Origin: Globisporangium splendens
Taxonomy: Eukaryota > Oomycota > Peronosporomycetes > Pythiales > Pythiaceae
Assembly: GCA_006386115.1 (NCBI GenBank)
Contig: VFIW01000058.1
Coordinates: forward strand, 1 to 64,000
Reading direction: 5' to 3'
Length of the DNA stretch: 64,000 nt
The first letter of the stretch is position 1; each line of letters opens with the position of its first letter. Made by a program: the position numbers and the translations under genes. Under the pieces are notes generated by a model that had not been told where the DNA came from, searched no databases, and was given only the letters and a program-made list of their open reading frames with translations. Shown here piece after piece: positions 48,373 to 58,868 of the stretch.

Positions 48373-49095
48373 AATCAGAGATCCAGCGCTGCCTGAACAC
48401 CGAGAGAGAGACGAAAAGAGAGACTGTGCGAGAACAATGAAGATGCATGCAGTTGTTGTGGCGACCCCTGTACAGCAAAGTAGAGCAATTCACATAGGAG
48501 ACTGAAGTTCAGAAATGGTAGATGCGCCTCAATGAAAGAGAATTTTGGTTTCTTTGTCTTTCGCCCCCGAAGTCTGCTGCTAAGTCCGTTACGACACCGT
48601 CCAAGTCTCGTCCATTTGCATTCACTTTCGGCTGCCTCTGCATCATCTCATGCACAATATAAGTCCACTCACACGAGCAGTTGAAGATGGAACCTCGCAG
48701 TGATACAAGTGCCACCGTCAGAAAACAGCGAGGCGCAGACCGATCAAACCCAATGCGCAGGTGTGTTGTCACGTCTGCTGTGTGCACACGCGACAGCGCT
48801 TGAGATCACGAGCTTTCCGTCCCTCCCAGCAGGGAGTGTCAGAGCGTGGATCTCCTCCACGATTTTTTGCATTTCTGGTTTTCTCTCCGCATGGCTGCAG
48901 TTGTTGCAGTATCCACTCTTCCTCTAATTGGTCGAAACACGATGCATACACCGTTCGGATTGGCTAAAAGTAACTCGACATGTTGCAGAATGATGGTGGC
49001 GGCTGACAGAAGAAAGGAGTCTTCTTTCCCACACAAGGTTCCAAATCGAAGCAACAAGTCATTTCCGCAACGAAGAGCTATTGCGACGGACAAAA
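48373..49095. other. Intergenic, no gene seen
   Basis: 0.7 kb between two plus-strand genes; no ORF with coding character. Confidence 0.5.
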
Positions 49096-49986
49096 ATGAC
49101 GGCCACGCGGACAATGCGCGCGTCCACGGCGCTGCTGCTGGCGATTCTGATGCTCGTAGTGGCTGTGCACACGAGCGCCGACGCGTCTGCGAAGCTCGAG
49201 AACAACGACGACGTCCTGGTCGATGATGCCGCGACCTTGTCGGCCGCTATCTCTGGCTGTGGCCTCTGTCAGCAAACAGGGCAATGTGACCACGCGTTCC
49301 GAAGCTCTCCCGGTCAGTTCTGCCTCACGCTCGTCTCTGGCGCGCCGTGCTGCTGTCCGTCGGACGCCCAATGTGTGCTCAGCAACACGTACAACTGCCG
49401 CTGTCGCCGTTCGGTGGCGACCGGCGCCACGAGTCCGAATGTGCGCGTGGTTACGCACACGTCGATGAGCACGAGCGCGTTGGTGCCGTTGCTGTTTGTG
49501 CTGGTGATCCTGCTTTGCTGTGTGTGCTGCTGCTGCTGCGCGTCGCGACGTTCGCGACATCATCACCATCGCGATTACTATGCGCAACCTGTGTACACAT
49601 CGACTCAGTATGGCACTGCGGCACCGCCCGAGGCAAAGAACTATGACAATGGCATGGGCACGTACCCAGGCCAGACACTTTACGGAGGGGGAGGCTATGC
49701 GGCGTACCCAACCGCACCACCAGCGTACGACGACCGAGACGATGAGCGCGACCGCGATCTCTACCATGGAGGCGGCGGGAATGGACTCGCGGCCGGTGCC
49801 GTTGGCGCACTCGCGGGGCTCGCGGCAGGCGCATACTTGGGGTCCGCGTTCGGCGGGAGCTCTGGTGGTGAGCGTCATGAGACCACCGAGTACTTTGGTG
49901 GCGACTCGGGCTTCGGCCAGTCGACGTACGAGTTCAGCGGCGACACTGGCGGCGACGATGGCGGTGACTTTGCAGGCGATTCATGA
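49096..49986 (+). CDS. Single-pass membrane protein with Cys-rich ectodomain
   Basis: 296 aa, single exon; ATG 49096 chosen because it opens a clear signal peptide (STALLLAILMLVVAVHTSA). The ectodomain (about 30-115) has about 12 cysteines (CGLCQQTGQC, APCCCPSDAQC, CRCRRS), suggesting a small disulphide-bonded fold. A membrane segment at about 130-150 (VPLLFVLVILLCCVCCCCC) has a run of juxtamembrane Cys that could be palmitoylated. The cytoplasmic tail is His/Tyr/Gly/Asp-rich with PTAPPAYDD (a possible PPxY-type ligand) and a Gly/Ala-rich segment. Family not recognised; a cell-surface role is inferred from topology. Confidence 0.75.
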   Translation: MTATRTMRASTALLLAILMLVVAVHTSADASAKLENNDDVLVDDAATLSAAISGCGLCQQTGQCDHAFRSSPGQFCLTLVSGAPCCCPSDAQCVLSNTYNCRCRRSVATGATSPNVRVVTHTSMSTSALVPLLFVLVILLCCVCCCCCASRRSRHHHHRDYYAQPVYTSTQYGTAAPPEAKNYDNGMGTYPGQTLYGGGGYAAYPTAPPAYDDRDDERDRDLYHGGGGNGLAAGAVGALAGLAAGAYLGSAFGGSSGGERHETTEYFGGDSGFGQSTYEFSGDTGGDDGGDFAGDS

Positions 49987-52900
49987 GCAGTTTGTTCACA
50001 CTTTTTTTTATTTTTTGGAGCGCAGTCCTAGGTGTCCAACTCGGAATGATGATAACGGCGGTGAAATAGCAGAATAGTGTTTGAGAATGTCACATAATCG
50101 TGTACCTACATAATGTGGACTTGAGGCGCTGTTGATTCTGGACACGCATGCAATCACCATGCTTTTCTTCCCGATCCACCCTCGCATCCCCAAAGCGTTC
50201 GGTTGTCGGATGACGTGCTTCTCGCAAAGCAAACAGGCCGTGCGTGCCCACCGACAGATAGGGAGCAATTCGACTCGGTTTTCTTTGTTGAGTCTGCGTC
50301 TTCAAATCAGTGATTCCCACTCTGCAGCGTCCTCTTGAAGCTCAACTCCCGATCCCGCGCCGTGCCGCTCGGAAAACCAGCAATTGACAGCGTTCCCTCC
50401 CTCTCACGCTTCACTTTGTGCCGAGTAATCATCGTCATATGCCGACAACTCCATGACACATAATGGTCAAAATCAGAACTGATTTGCGAGATGGTCTCTG
50501 ATTCCCATTTCCCCCCAAAGTGGTGATCATTAGGCATGCGGAAATTTGATTTGCACTGTGATAAGACGGACTGGGATTGTTCGCTCCACGAGTCAACAAG
50601 CTCCCACCCTTTGGTCCTGGACTAACTCTTTGCTTCCGAATCTCGCGCTTTTGCTGATTTCTCCCAGCACAAAGGTGGTTCGTTTGTGGCAAGTTGACTG
50701 CGTTGTCATTTACTTGGTCCTGCAAACAAGTCAAGATTCACATATGCAAACCTCTGCATCCTAGAAAAGAAACGCGTCGTTCAAACCACTGACAACCAAG
50801 TGTCGAGAAAGGTTGGCAGACGCACTGGCTTCCGTCAGCATTGCTGTACGAATGACTTCAGACGATGATGTTTGGAAGCTTCTTCGTTTCCCTCTCGTGC
50901 TTAGCTTCTCGTGATGAGTGCATGCGCCGTAGGGTACACGCTGCAACTGAGATGATGATTTTTTCTGAATTGCGGGATCCGTCGCACAGAGCAAGCACTC
51001 TCTGGACTTTTCCATTCGCCAGACTGTCGTTGCCATGGCTTCGTCCTGACTCACGATGTGGTTTCCTCTCCCAAAAGGTTCGAACGTACCCACCGCAGCT
51101 TCGATGTGAGGCTCGTGTGTGGGTACATCAAAATCAGGTTGTACACTGCAGAGCAGCGTCGTTAAATTGTGTGTGCGTGTTCTCAAGAAGGCTTCAGCGT
51201 GGGTGAGAGGCCAGATTTGCGTGCAGTTGTGATGGTGTGTACGATAGGCTCTGATTGTGTGTGCGCGCACACGGCGTCCTGTGCGATTGATTGTGTGTGC
51301 GTCCACACAGACTCCAAAAAGGCTACAGCCTGATCGAGATCAGTCTCTTCTTCTCTGTTCTACAGTATCGAAACTACAACCACATGAGACCATCAGCCGG
51401 AGTGGATGCGCTGAGAGCTGAAACTGGAAAATTGATCCGATCCCACTCTGAGTGCAGCTGATCCCACTCTCCAGCCACCCATGCCACGTAATTGCGGGCA
51501 ACGTGGCCTCATCCAAATGAAAAACTCATGGCAGCCTCGCGCTAGCGAAATATTAAGAGCGGTTTTCACTGACGCCTGCCGGCGCCGCCAGGAGCGTCAT
51601 GCCGTGCTTCTTTCCGTGAAGTTTGTTCATTCCATGAGGTCGGGTTGTCGTTTTGTTTTCTATGCCCCATCCAAGTCACGTCAGATGCCGTGTACTGTTT
51701 GCTATCTGTGTTTTCCAACTTTGACGATCCTCATGGAGTAATGTCAGCTCTGTATGTGTCCTCTCGTGCCTGCCGTTCTTGATGACAAACTCCGGATCTC
51801 GTCACGGATGCCAGCGGAACTTGAACAGATGCACCGTGATGATGACTTGACGCTCCTCACTGTCTGGAGACATGCGGTGCTGCTGCTCGCTCTCGACAGT
51901 TGAGCTGCTGAGCACTCTTGTGTCGGCAAAGAGCCACATCGCGCAGCTCATGTCTGGATCCCATCCCTCCCTCCCTCGACAGCTTTCACGCCAGGACACC
52001 GGTTGGATCGAGAACCGCCTTTGTAATCGCCCGAGGTTTACCAATCTCTCAGGCCATGCGCTTGACGACTGAAGGACGCAATGGAGCTCCTTCCATCAGG
52101 CTATCGCTTCTCCTGATTTCAGATACACAAACGGACACTTTTGACAGCTTTTTTCTACCCCCTAGTTTGTTTTGCACTAATTGAATTGTCTTGGTTCACT
52201 GATTGCGAGAATAGGTCTCTCGCGCTTTGGCACGTCGTAGAAGTATTCCAAAACTTCTGTCAAAGTTTTCCTGATCTACGACTTTTGTACCCCTTATTAC
52301 GGGTTCATTTTCTGCTGTGCAGCAAGGGTCGTTCGTGTCGTGGACCTTTTCTCAGAGATATAAAACACGATTACCTCTGCCTATTGATATTTACACATAG
52401 ATTATGTTTTAAAGTATATGTGCATTTACAGTTAGGATGGAAAACTATTATTGGAAGAAATGCGCTAAGGAGTAGGGCAGAAGATTGAGAACCGTCCGAT
52501 TTGCGTGTGTTTAGCCTTCTTTTTGCACACATCCGCGCTATAATTGGATGCGTTCGACCCGAAATTTCACCAAAATTGGCCAAACGGTCGAAAAGTTATG
52601 CCGAGATACTTCCTCGATGCTGTCGGGATCTGCTGGCTTAGTCTTGACTCACAAGGTTGCCGCGAAACACGTCACTGCTGTTGCCACCGCACTGACAACC
52701 GCAATGAGTCTCACTGCTATTTCTACAGAAAAGGAACAATTTTTGAACTTTGAAGGATATGTCCTGACCTCAATTTTTAGCGAATGGTGTGGACAAGCAT
52801 CAGAATTAACCGCTCTGATTGAGTAAAACTCGATGCGAACCGGCAACTCGCACGCAACATACTGAACCTAACCCTATTTCTGAGTGAGACTGATTGTGGT

Positions 52901-53570
52901 TTGCAGTGTACTAAACGGACACTCACACCGTCAACATTTTCCATTCTGGCACGACTGTGGTCACTTGCTTGTGCTGTGCGAGCTGAGCCGTTTGAATATG
53001 GAAAGAAAAAAAAAGTTGCAGAAGCGACTTCGAAGACTGGAACGAAAGCTGGAAGTTGAAATGTCAGAAACACCACAAAAAAAAGCGGAAGAGAGGCCCA
53101 AAGTGAGCGAACGAAGAACGAGGCATTTGAGACCGCCGAAGTGTTCAATTGCTGCACAAACACTGGGCGGAAAGTGTGCGTTCTGGGGCTTGATGATGAG
53201 CTCACTCCCCAGTTTTCTGCACACTCGCAAAAGTGTAGGAATCAGCTACTTCGCGGTGGGTAACCACCTGTTTGAACCGCTCACTAAAACCCTTCTATAG
53301 TGATTTAGCCTTGTCAAACTATGATTCTATACCTCTCTATGTAAAGCATTAGCCTGTTTAGATGCTGATGGCGCATCTGCCACAAATGATAAAAAAAGGC
53401 GAAAGTAGGTAGGCACAGAAACGGAACCAGCGTGGATCATTCAGCACTGGTGAAGTCTCCGATTCGTTTTGGTGCCGCGACAGACGAGAAACGCATCCAC
53501 CGCAGCTCTGGCATTCATCAACTTGCCCCCAGACGCGCACCCACCACGTCCACTCAGCATCTACAGCATC
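49987..53570. other. Long intergenic region, no gene seen
   Basis: 3.6 kb without a frame I would call coding. Frames at 52548-52826 and 52884-53300 are the longest on the plus strand but have no domain and poor codon bias. No tRNA or clear transposon remains recognised. Confidence 0.5.
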
Positions 53571-54056
53571 ATGTGCACCCGTCAGCTCCAGCCGCAGCAA
53601 CTCGAACGCATCGCCGCCAAGCTCACACTCTGCTCGCGGTCGCTGCAGAGCCAGATCCTGACGCTGCAGCGCGAGCTCGCAGACACGCGTGCCGAGATCC
53701 GCGAGTCGCTGCAGGACCTCCAGGACGGCGTCGCGCGCCTCGAGGAGATCGACGAGTACGTGCGCGAGATCCAGGACGAGCTCTTCTTCCAGCACGAGTA
53801 CAAGTTCACGCCCGAGGAGGTCCGCAGCCGCGAGGAGCAGCTGGAGGAGCTCCGCGAAGAGCGACAGGAAGAGGTGACGCTGCTCGAGCACGTGCGCTCG
53901 ATCCTCGGGCTGCACCAGGCGTCCCAGCAAAAGCTTCGCGAGGTGATCGCCCGACTCGTGAGGGAGCTGAGCGTCGTCAAGCGCAAGGAACAGCTGCTCG
54001 TGGTGCTCGCGCTGCGCTCGCGCATGGTCAAAGTCGTGCCCAACAAGCTCTTCTAA
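53571..54056 (+). CDS. Small coiled-coil protein
   Basis: 161 aa, single exon. Start at ATG 53571 (MCTRQLQPQQLERIA); the frame is open upstream but without an ATG. From about residue 5 to 145 it is almost continuously helical with heptads rich in Leu, Glu, Arg and Gln (RELADTRAEIRESLQDLQDG, EEQLEELREERQEEV), so a long coiled coil interrupted at about 65-80. Strong GC-ending codon bias supports coding. Function not recognised; such proteins are often structural or adaptor subunits. Confidence 0.75.
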   Translation: MCTRQLQPQQLERIAAKLTLCSRSLQSQILTLQRELADTRAEIRESLQDLQDGVARLEEIDEYVREIQDELFFQHEYKFTPEEVRSREEQLEELREERQEEVTLLEHVRSILGLHQASQQKLREVIARLVRELSVVKRKEQLLVVLALRSRMVKVVPNKLF

Positions 54057-54524
54057 TGGGCTCGTTGCCATTTGTGTACTCTAGAGAAACAACCGCTGCA
54101 TTGTCGTATTAGGATAGAACATGCACGGCAGCAGGCAGCATACTGGTCATTGTGGCCATTATTTAACGAATGGAAAAATGTGACGTCGACTTAACGCACT
54201 CAACATGCAACGTACGCAAAGTTGCTTTTGTTTTCCATGTTTCTTCCGGATATGGAAAGAGTCCTAGACTTAGGTGGTACACGCAAATTAGGACATTTTC
54301 TTCAACTGCCTAATGGCTTGAAGTTCTCTTTATCCGTTCTCACAGACGCTCTATTGCCACCACAGCGATCTATCTCTGCATGTGTGTGGATATGGATGCA
54401 TGTGTCTATGGAAATCTCTCTCTCTCTACACACACATGCGTCTGCACACAAACTCACAACACTCTGTATGCTGTCGTGTGTATGTGCCACTTAGCGCCGT
54501 CGCAACAGCCGCTCACAGAAAGAT
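54057..54524. other. Intergenic; VPS35 upstream region
   Basis: 0.47 kb with a short CT/CA microsatellite near 54415-54440. No gene seen. Confidence 0.5.
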
Positions 54525-57324
54525 ATGGAGACGAGTGCGCGGGCGTTCGTGCTGGACGCGCAGGGCCAGGAGGACCTGTTGAAGGAGGCGCTGCGCAACA
54601 CGCGCGACCAGGCGTTCCGCATGAAGCGCTCCATGGACACGGGCGAGCTCAACGGCGTGCTCAAGCACGCGGCTGAGGTGCTGCGCGAGCTGCGCACGAG
54701 TCTGCTCTCCCCCAAGAACTACTATCAGCTCTGTGCGTCCTTCATATAGGCGGATCTTGTGTATTGTTATATAAAGTTGACGTGGTGTTTGTATGCTGCT
54801 TCCTGTAGATATGCAGGTGCTGGATGAGCTCCGCCACCTAGAGAGCTACGTGGAGGACCTGCACAAGTCGGGCACGTCGATCCGCTCGCTCTACGAGCGC
54901 GTCCAGAGCAGCGGCAACGTGCTCCCGCGGCTGTGAGTCTCTAAACTTCGCTCTGGATATCCTTACGCGTGTTCTCGTTCACTCATTTTATGTATCCATC
55001 TTGTATTAATTGGCAGGTATCTGCTGGTAACGGTGGGCTCGGTGTACATCAAGTCGAAGGAAGCGCCGGCGCGCGAGGTGCTCACGGACCTCGTGGAGAT
55101 GACCAAGGGCGTGCAGTACCCTCTGCGCGGCCTCTTCCTGCGCAACTACCTCTCGATCTGCGTCAAGGACAAGCTCCCGGATGTCGGGAGCGAGTACGAG
55201 GGCGACGGCGGCACCACAGAGGACGCGATCGCGTTCCTGTTGCAGAACTTCAGCGAGACAAATCGGCTGTGGATCCGCATGCAGACCCAGAAGGCTGGCG
55301 CCGCGGCCTCCAAGGACAAGGCCCAACGTGAGAAGGAGCGCCAGGATCTGAGGATCCTCGTGGGTACGAGTCTCGTGCGCCTCAGCCAAATGGAGGGCAT
55401 CACGCTCAGCGTGTACTCGTCCCAGGTGCTCCCAAAGGTGCTCGAGATCATCGTGACGTGCAAAGACAAGATCGCACAGCAGTACCTGATGGACTGCGTC
55501 ATCCACGTGTTCCCAGACGAGTTCCACTTGCAGAACTTTGAAAAGATGCTCACGACTATGGGCCAATTGCATGCTGGCGTCGATGTCGCGACGATCTTGC
55601 TGGCGCTGCTCGAGCGGCTCACAAAGTACCACGAGACCGTGCGGGGCGACAGCAAGACAGTTAGCCACCCTCAGCTCCTGTCGTACGGCGCGGATGCCGA
55701 GAGTGCGCAGAAGAAGCAGCATGAGACCTTCCACTTGGTGCTGCATCGGGTCCTGAAACTTACATCGAATGGCGATGTTGAGGCGTCAAAGTCGCTCGCG
55801 TCGCCGCTGGAGTCGATCATGGCGCTGTTTGCAGGGTTCACGACATTCACGCTCAAGTGCTTTGAAGCAACGCACCGCACGACGTTTCTGCGTGACGTGA
55901 TGAAATGCTGCTTGACGTTCTTGCAGGAGCAGGAGCAGCAGTTTCAGGATGACGCGAACGCCAAGACCACGGTGCACAAGTACCTGAAAGAGCTGCTGCT
56001 GCATGCGATGGTCGAACTGAGTCTGCGAGACTTGATGGACGTGGAGTTTGTGGGCGAGCTACTCAAGTTGCTGCCGTGGAAGACGACGCGGAAGACCGTG
56101 GTGCTGGAATGGATCCAGATCCTGCTACGACGCCACGAACAAGTGAATTCTGTGGACCAAATCGAGTTTCTGACGGACCTGTTGACGCCGTTGATCCGCG
56201 ATGACCCACACGACATGCCACTCCCCGTGGAGCCTCTGTCAACAGGCACGGATCGCGACGACGATTTCGAAATGGAACAGACGAGGCTCTCGAAGGTGAT
56301 CCATTTGATGCACTGTGACGATCTCGATACGAAGTTCCAGATATTTACCGTCGCGCGCCGAGCGTTTGGACAAGGCGGGGTCTTCCGGATCCGATTCACG
56401 CTGATTCCATTGATCTTCCAGTCGCTTTCGCTTGTGCGTGACCTCGAGGAAAAGAAAGATCGCTTCAAAACGCTGCCGCGCGAAGTGCTGCAGTTTGTCC
56501 ACGAAATGGTCACGGCGCTGGCGTCCAAGTTGGAGCAGATGTCGGTAACGTGTGTGAATCTGTTTTTGCAGTGCGCGCTGGTGTCGGATGCGTGCGGCTT
56601 TGAAGCCATCGCGTACGAGTTCATCACGCAGGCGTTCATCGTGTACGAGGACCAGATCACGCACTCGAAAGAGCAATGGAAGGCGCTGGAGCTCATGGTC
56701 ACGTCGTTGCGTGCCACACACAAGCTCTCGAGCGCGAACTATGAGGTGCTTGCGACGAAAACGACGCAGCATGCAGCCAAACTACTCAAAAAGCACGAGC
56801 AAGCGGCGATGGTGCTCAACTGCGCGCACTTGTTCTGGGTAAGTGGGTATTTTGCCAAGTGCTTTGACTCGGGGAAGGTGAATCTCATAGTGTTGTGTAT
56901 GTGCTTTTTGCTAGCACCCGAGCCTGGAGGATGGGAAGCGCGTTCTGGAGTGTCTCCAGCGGTCTCTGCGCATTGCTGATGCGTGCACGGGGTCGTCATC
57001 GAGCCAAGTGCCGCTGTTCATTGAGATCCTCGAATCGGTAGGTGCTGCACACTGTGTAATTCTTGCAGCACTTGCTGGGTTTTGTCCTGATCTTCTCTTT
57101 TGTTTCCTCTGCAGTACCTCTACTTCTTCGAGGCGAAGACTCCGGAAGTGACGCAGAATTACCTCAATGGACTGCTGGCACTCGTGAAAGACCACCTCGA
57201 GAATATGGAACACGGCCAGACGCGCAGCGAATGCGAGATCCGATACCGAGATATCATGCGCTACATGGACAGCAAAGCTATCATCACATCGTCCTCGTCA
57301 GGTTCGTTCATGATCTCGTCATGA
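54525..57324 (+). CDS. VPS35: Vacuolar protein sorting protein 35 (retromer core subunit)
   Basis: Largest subunit of the retromer cargo-recognition complex, which returns receptors from endosomes to the Golgi or cell surface. Five exons: 54525-54732, 54809-54932, 55017-56838, 56915-57037, 57115-57324. They join in frame to 828 aa (human 796). The N-terminus has MKRSMDTGELNGVLKHA and LSPKNYYQLY. The conserved PLRGLFLRNYLS motif, where VPS26 docks in known VPS35 proteins, follows at about 150. The long alpha-solenoid continues to the VPS29-binding C-terminal half (CAHLFW). Introns are 76-84 bp with GT-AG ends. All hallmark segments present; confident. Confidence 0.97.
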
Positions 57325-57462
57325 ATATGCGCGCTGTGACAAAGTCTACATTGTAAGTAGTTTGTTTGCTTTGGTTGCCTCACGATTTGTGTATTCAAAT
57401 ATCAATTGCATTTTCTCCTGATTCCGTTGAAAACCGTGATGCTTTACTCCCAATCCGTTTTC

Positions 57463-58659
57463 TTACGTGAATCGGGAGGAACACCGTGCCGATGCAAACT
57501 CTCGCGAGTCAAACGTCCGCGTCCACGGAGCGACAGTGTTGCTCAGTGCCTCCAGAACGCTCGTTGATGCGCCGTCCGAGCCAACGTGAAGCTGGAAATC
57601 GCGCGCACAGGCACCTTCCTGGATGAGACCGAGCAGCTTACTGCCACGGGAATCCGAAATGAGAAGTCGTTGGAGATCCCCCGATCGAACGAGTTGGCTC
57701 GCATGACCAAGGAACGAATTGTTCTTGCCGTGGAAGAACACCACCGACGCAAACGTCCCAGTCTACAATGCCAACGGCCATTTGTCAGGTGAGTGGGGAG
57801 ATCAACTCAAGCAAACGCAAATTCTGTGGATTTGTGCACGTACCCACAGCATTTGTATGGCGATGTAGAAACCAAATGATGCTGAGGCGTCTTTGCCGCT
57901 CGTCGTGGCTGCTGCCGATCCTCCAGCGTCGATGCGAAGCACCAAGGTCGTGTAGCTAATGTCGTGGTTTTGGAATCCAACATGGCTATCTTCTTGTTTA
58001 CGTGTGAGTAGCGACGTGCGCTGCAGCACTGCGAAGCAGGAGTCCAACGCCTGCGAAGTTCGGAGCAATAGTTCCTGCGTCGAATTGCTGTCTTCCACGT
58101 AGTAATGACGATCGGGCATCTTGGACGTCGGCAAGAACAAGTAGAGGATATGACCCGTGTCGACATCGATCAAAAACTGGCGCGTGATCTCCAGGGATGA
58201 CGAAGTTGTGGATTTCGAGACAGAGTCCACCGTGTACTGCTCGGCCATTTCCTCGGTCTGAGCTTTGCTCTTGACGACAATGGCGTCGATTTGGTCCTGG
58301 AAGCACCGCACAAACTCGCTGAGCACCACGAGCGCCTTGAGGTGCGCCATGTGGAGCGTCTGCGGTTTGCTGTTGGTTGAAGTGACACTCGTTCTGCCAG
58401 TCCTGGTGATTGTAGGGGGGACTTCGAGTGTCTTGCAGATCACGGCCGTCGAGATCTGTGAGATCTCGCTGGAACAAACGACCAAAGTGTAGCCATTACG
58501 GAGCTCCAACTGGGAGTAAGGCTGCGCCTTGGAGAACTGGAAGAGACTCGCGAACAGCAGACTGAGCTGCGAGTACTGGAACGGGAGCACCGTGTCCGAC
58601 TCCCACTGCACGAGCACGCGGCCCGTGGTCGTGACGATCAAACACGCCGCACAATGCAT
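57463..58659 (-). CDS. Possible longin-domain protein
   Basis: Two exons (58659-57844 and 57762-57463) that join in phase 0 to 371 aa, separated by an 81-bp intron. The N-terminal about 120 residues (start MHCAACLIVTTTGRVLVQW, later LELRNGYTLVVCSSEI) have the beta-strand/helix pattern of a longin-like fold as found in FUZ, MON1, CCZ1 and HPS1-type trafficking regulators. The middle is helical and the second exon may form another such domain. The start is uncertain: an ATG 44 codons upstream (58791) is also in frame but lies in sequence of non-coding character. Family placement is tentative. Convergent with VPS35, 138 bp apart. Confidence 0.55.
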
Positions 58660-58868
58660 CGTGTTAGCTGATGATTTGTCTGTTGGTGGAGTGACGGGCA
58701 AGCTGCGAAATGGCGTGACAAAGTTAGAATCTGTTGCGTTTCGGTGCAAGGCATAATAAAACGTTGGTGGCGCTTGATTAGGAAAATAAGGCATGACGAG
58801 TGAACGAAGGTAACGTACGCACAGATGACAGGCAAACGCAGTATGTTCTGATGACTTTGTTTTGACTC

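Noticed and set aside
52548..53300. Two plus-strand frames of 92 and 138 codons
   Set aside because: No domain, weak codon bias, and no matching splice structure; treated as non-coding.
53358..54071. 237-codon minus-strand frame
   Set aside because: Shadow of the coiled-coil gene on the plus strand, which has better codon bias and heptad structure.
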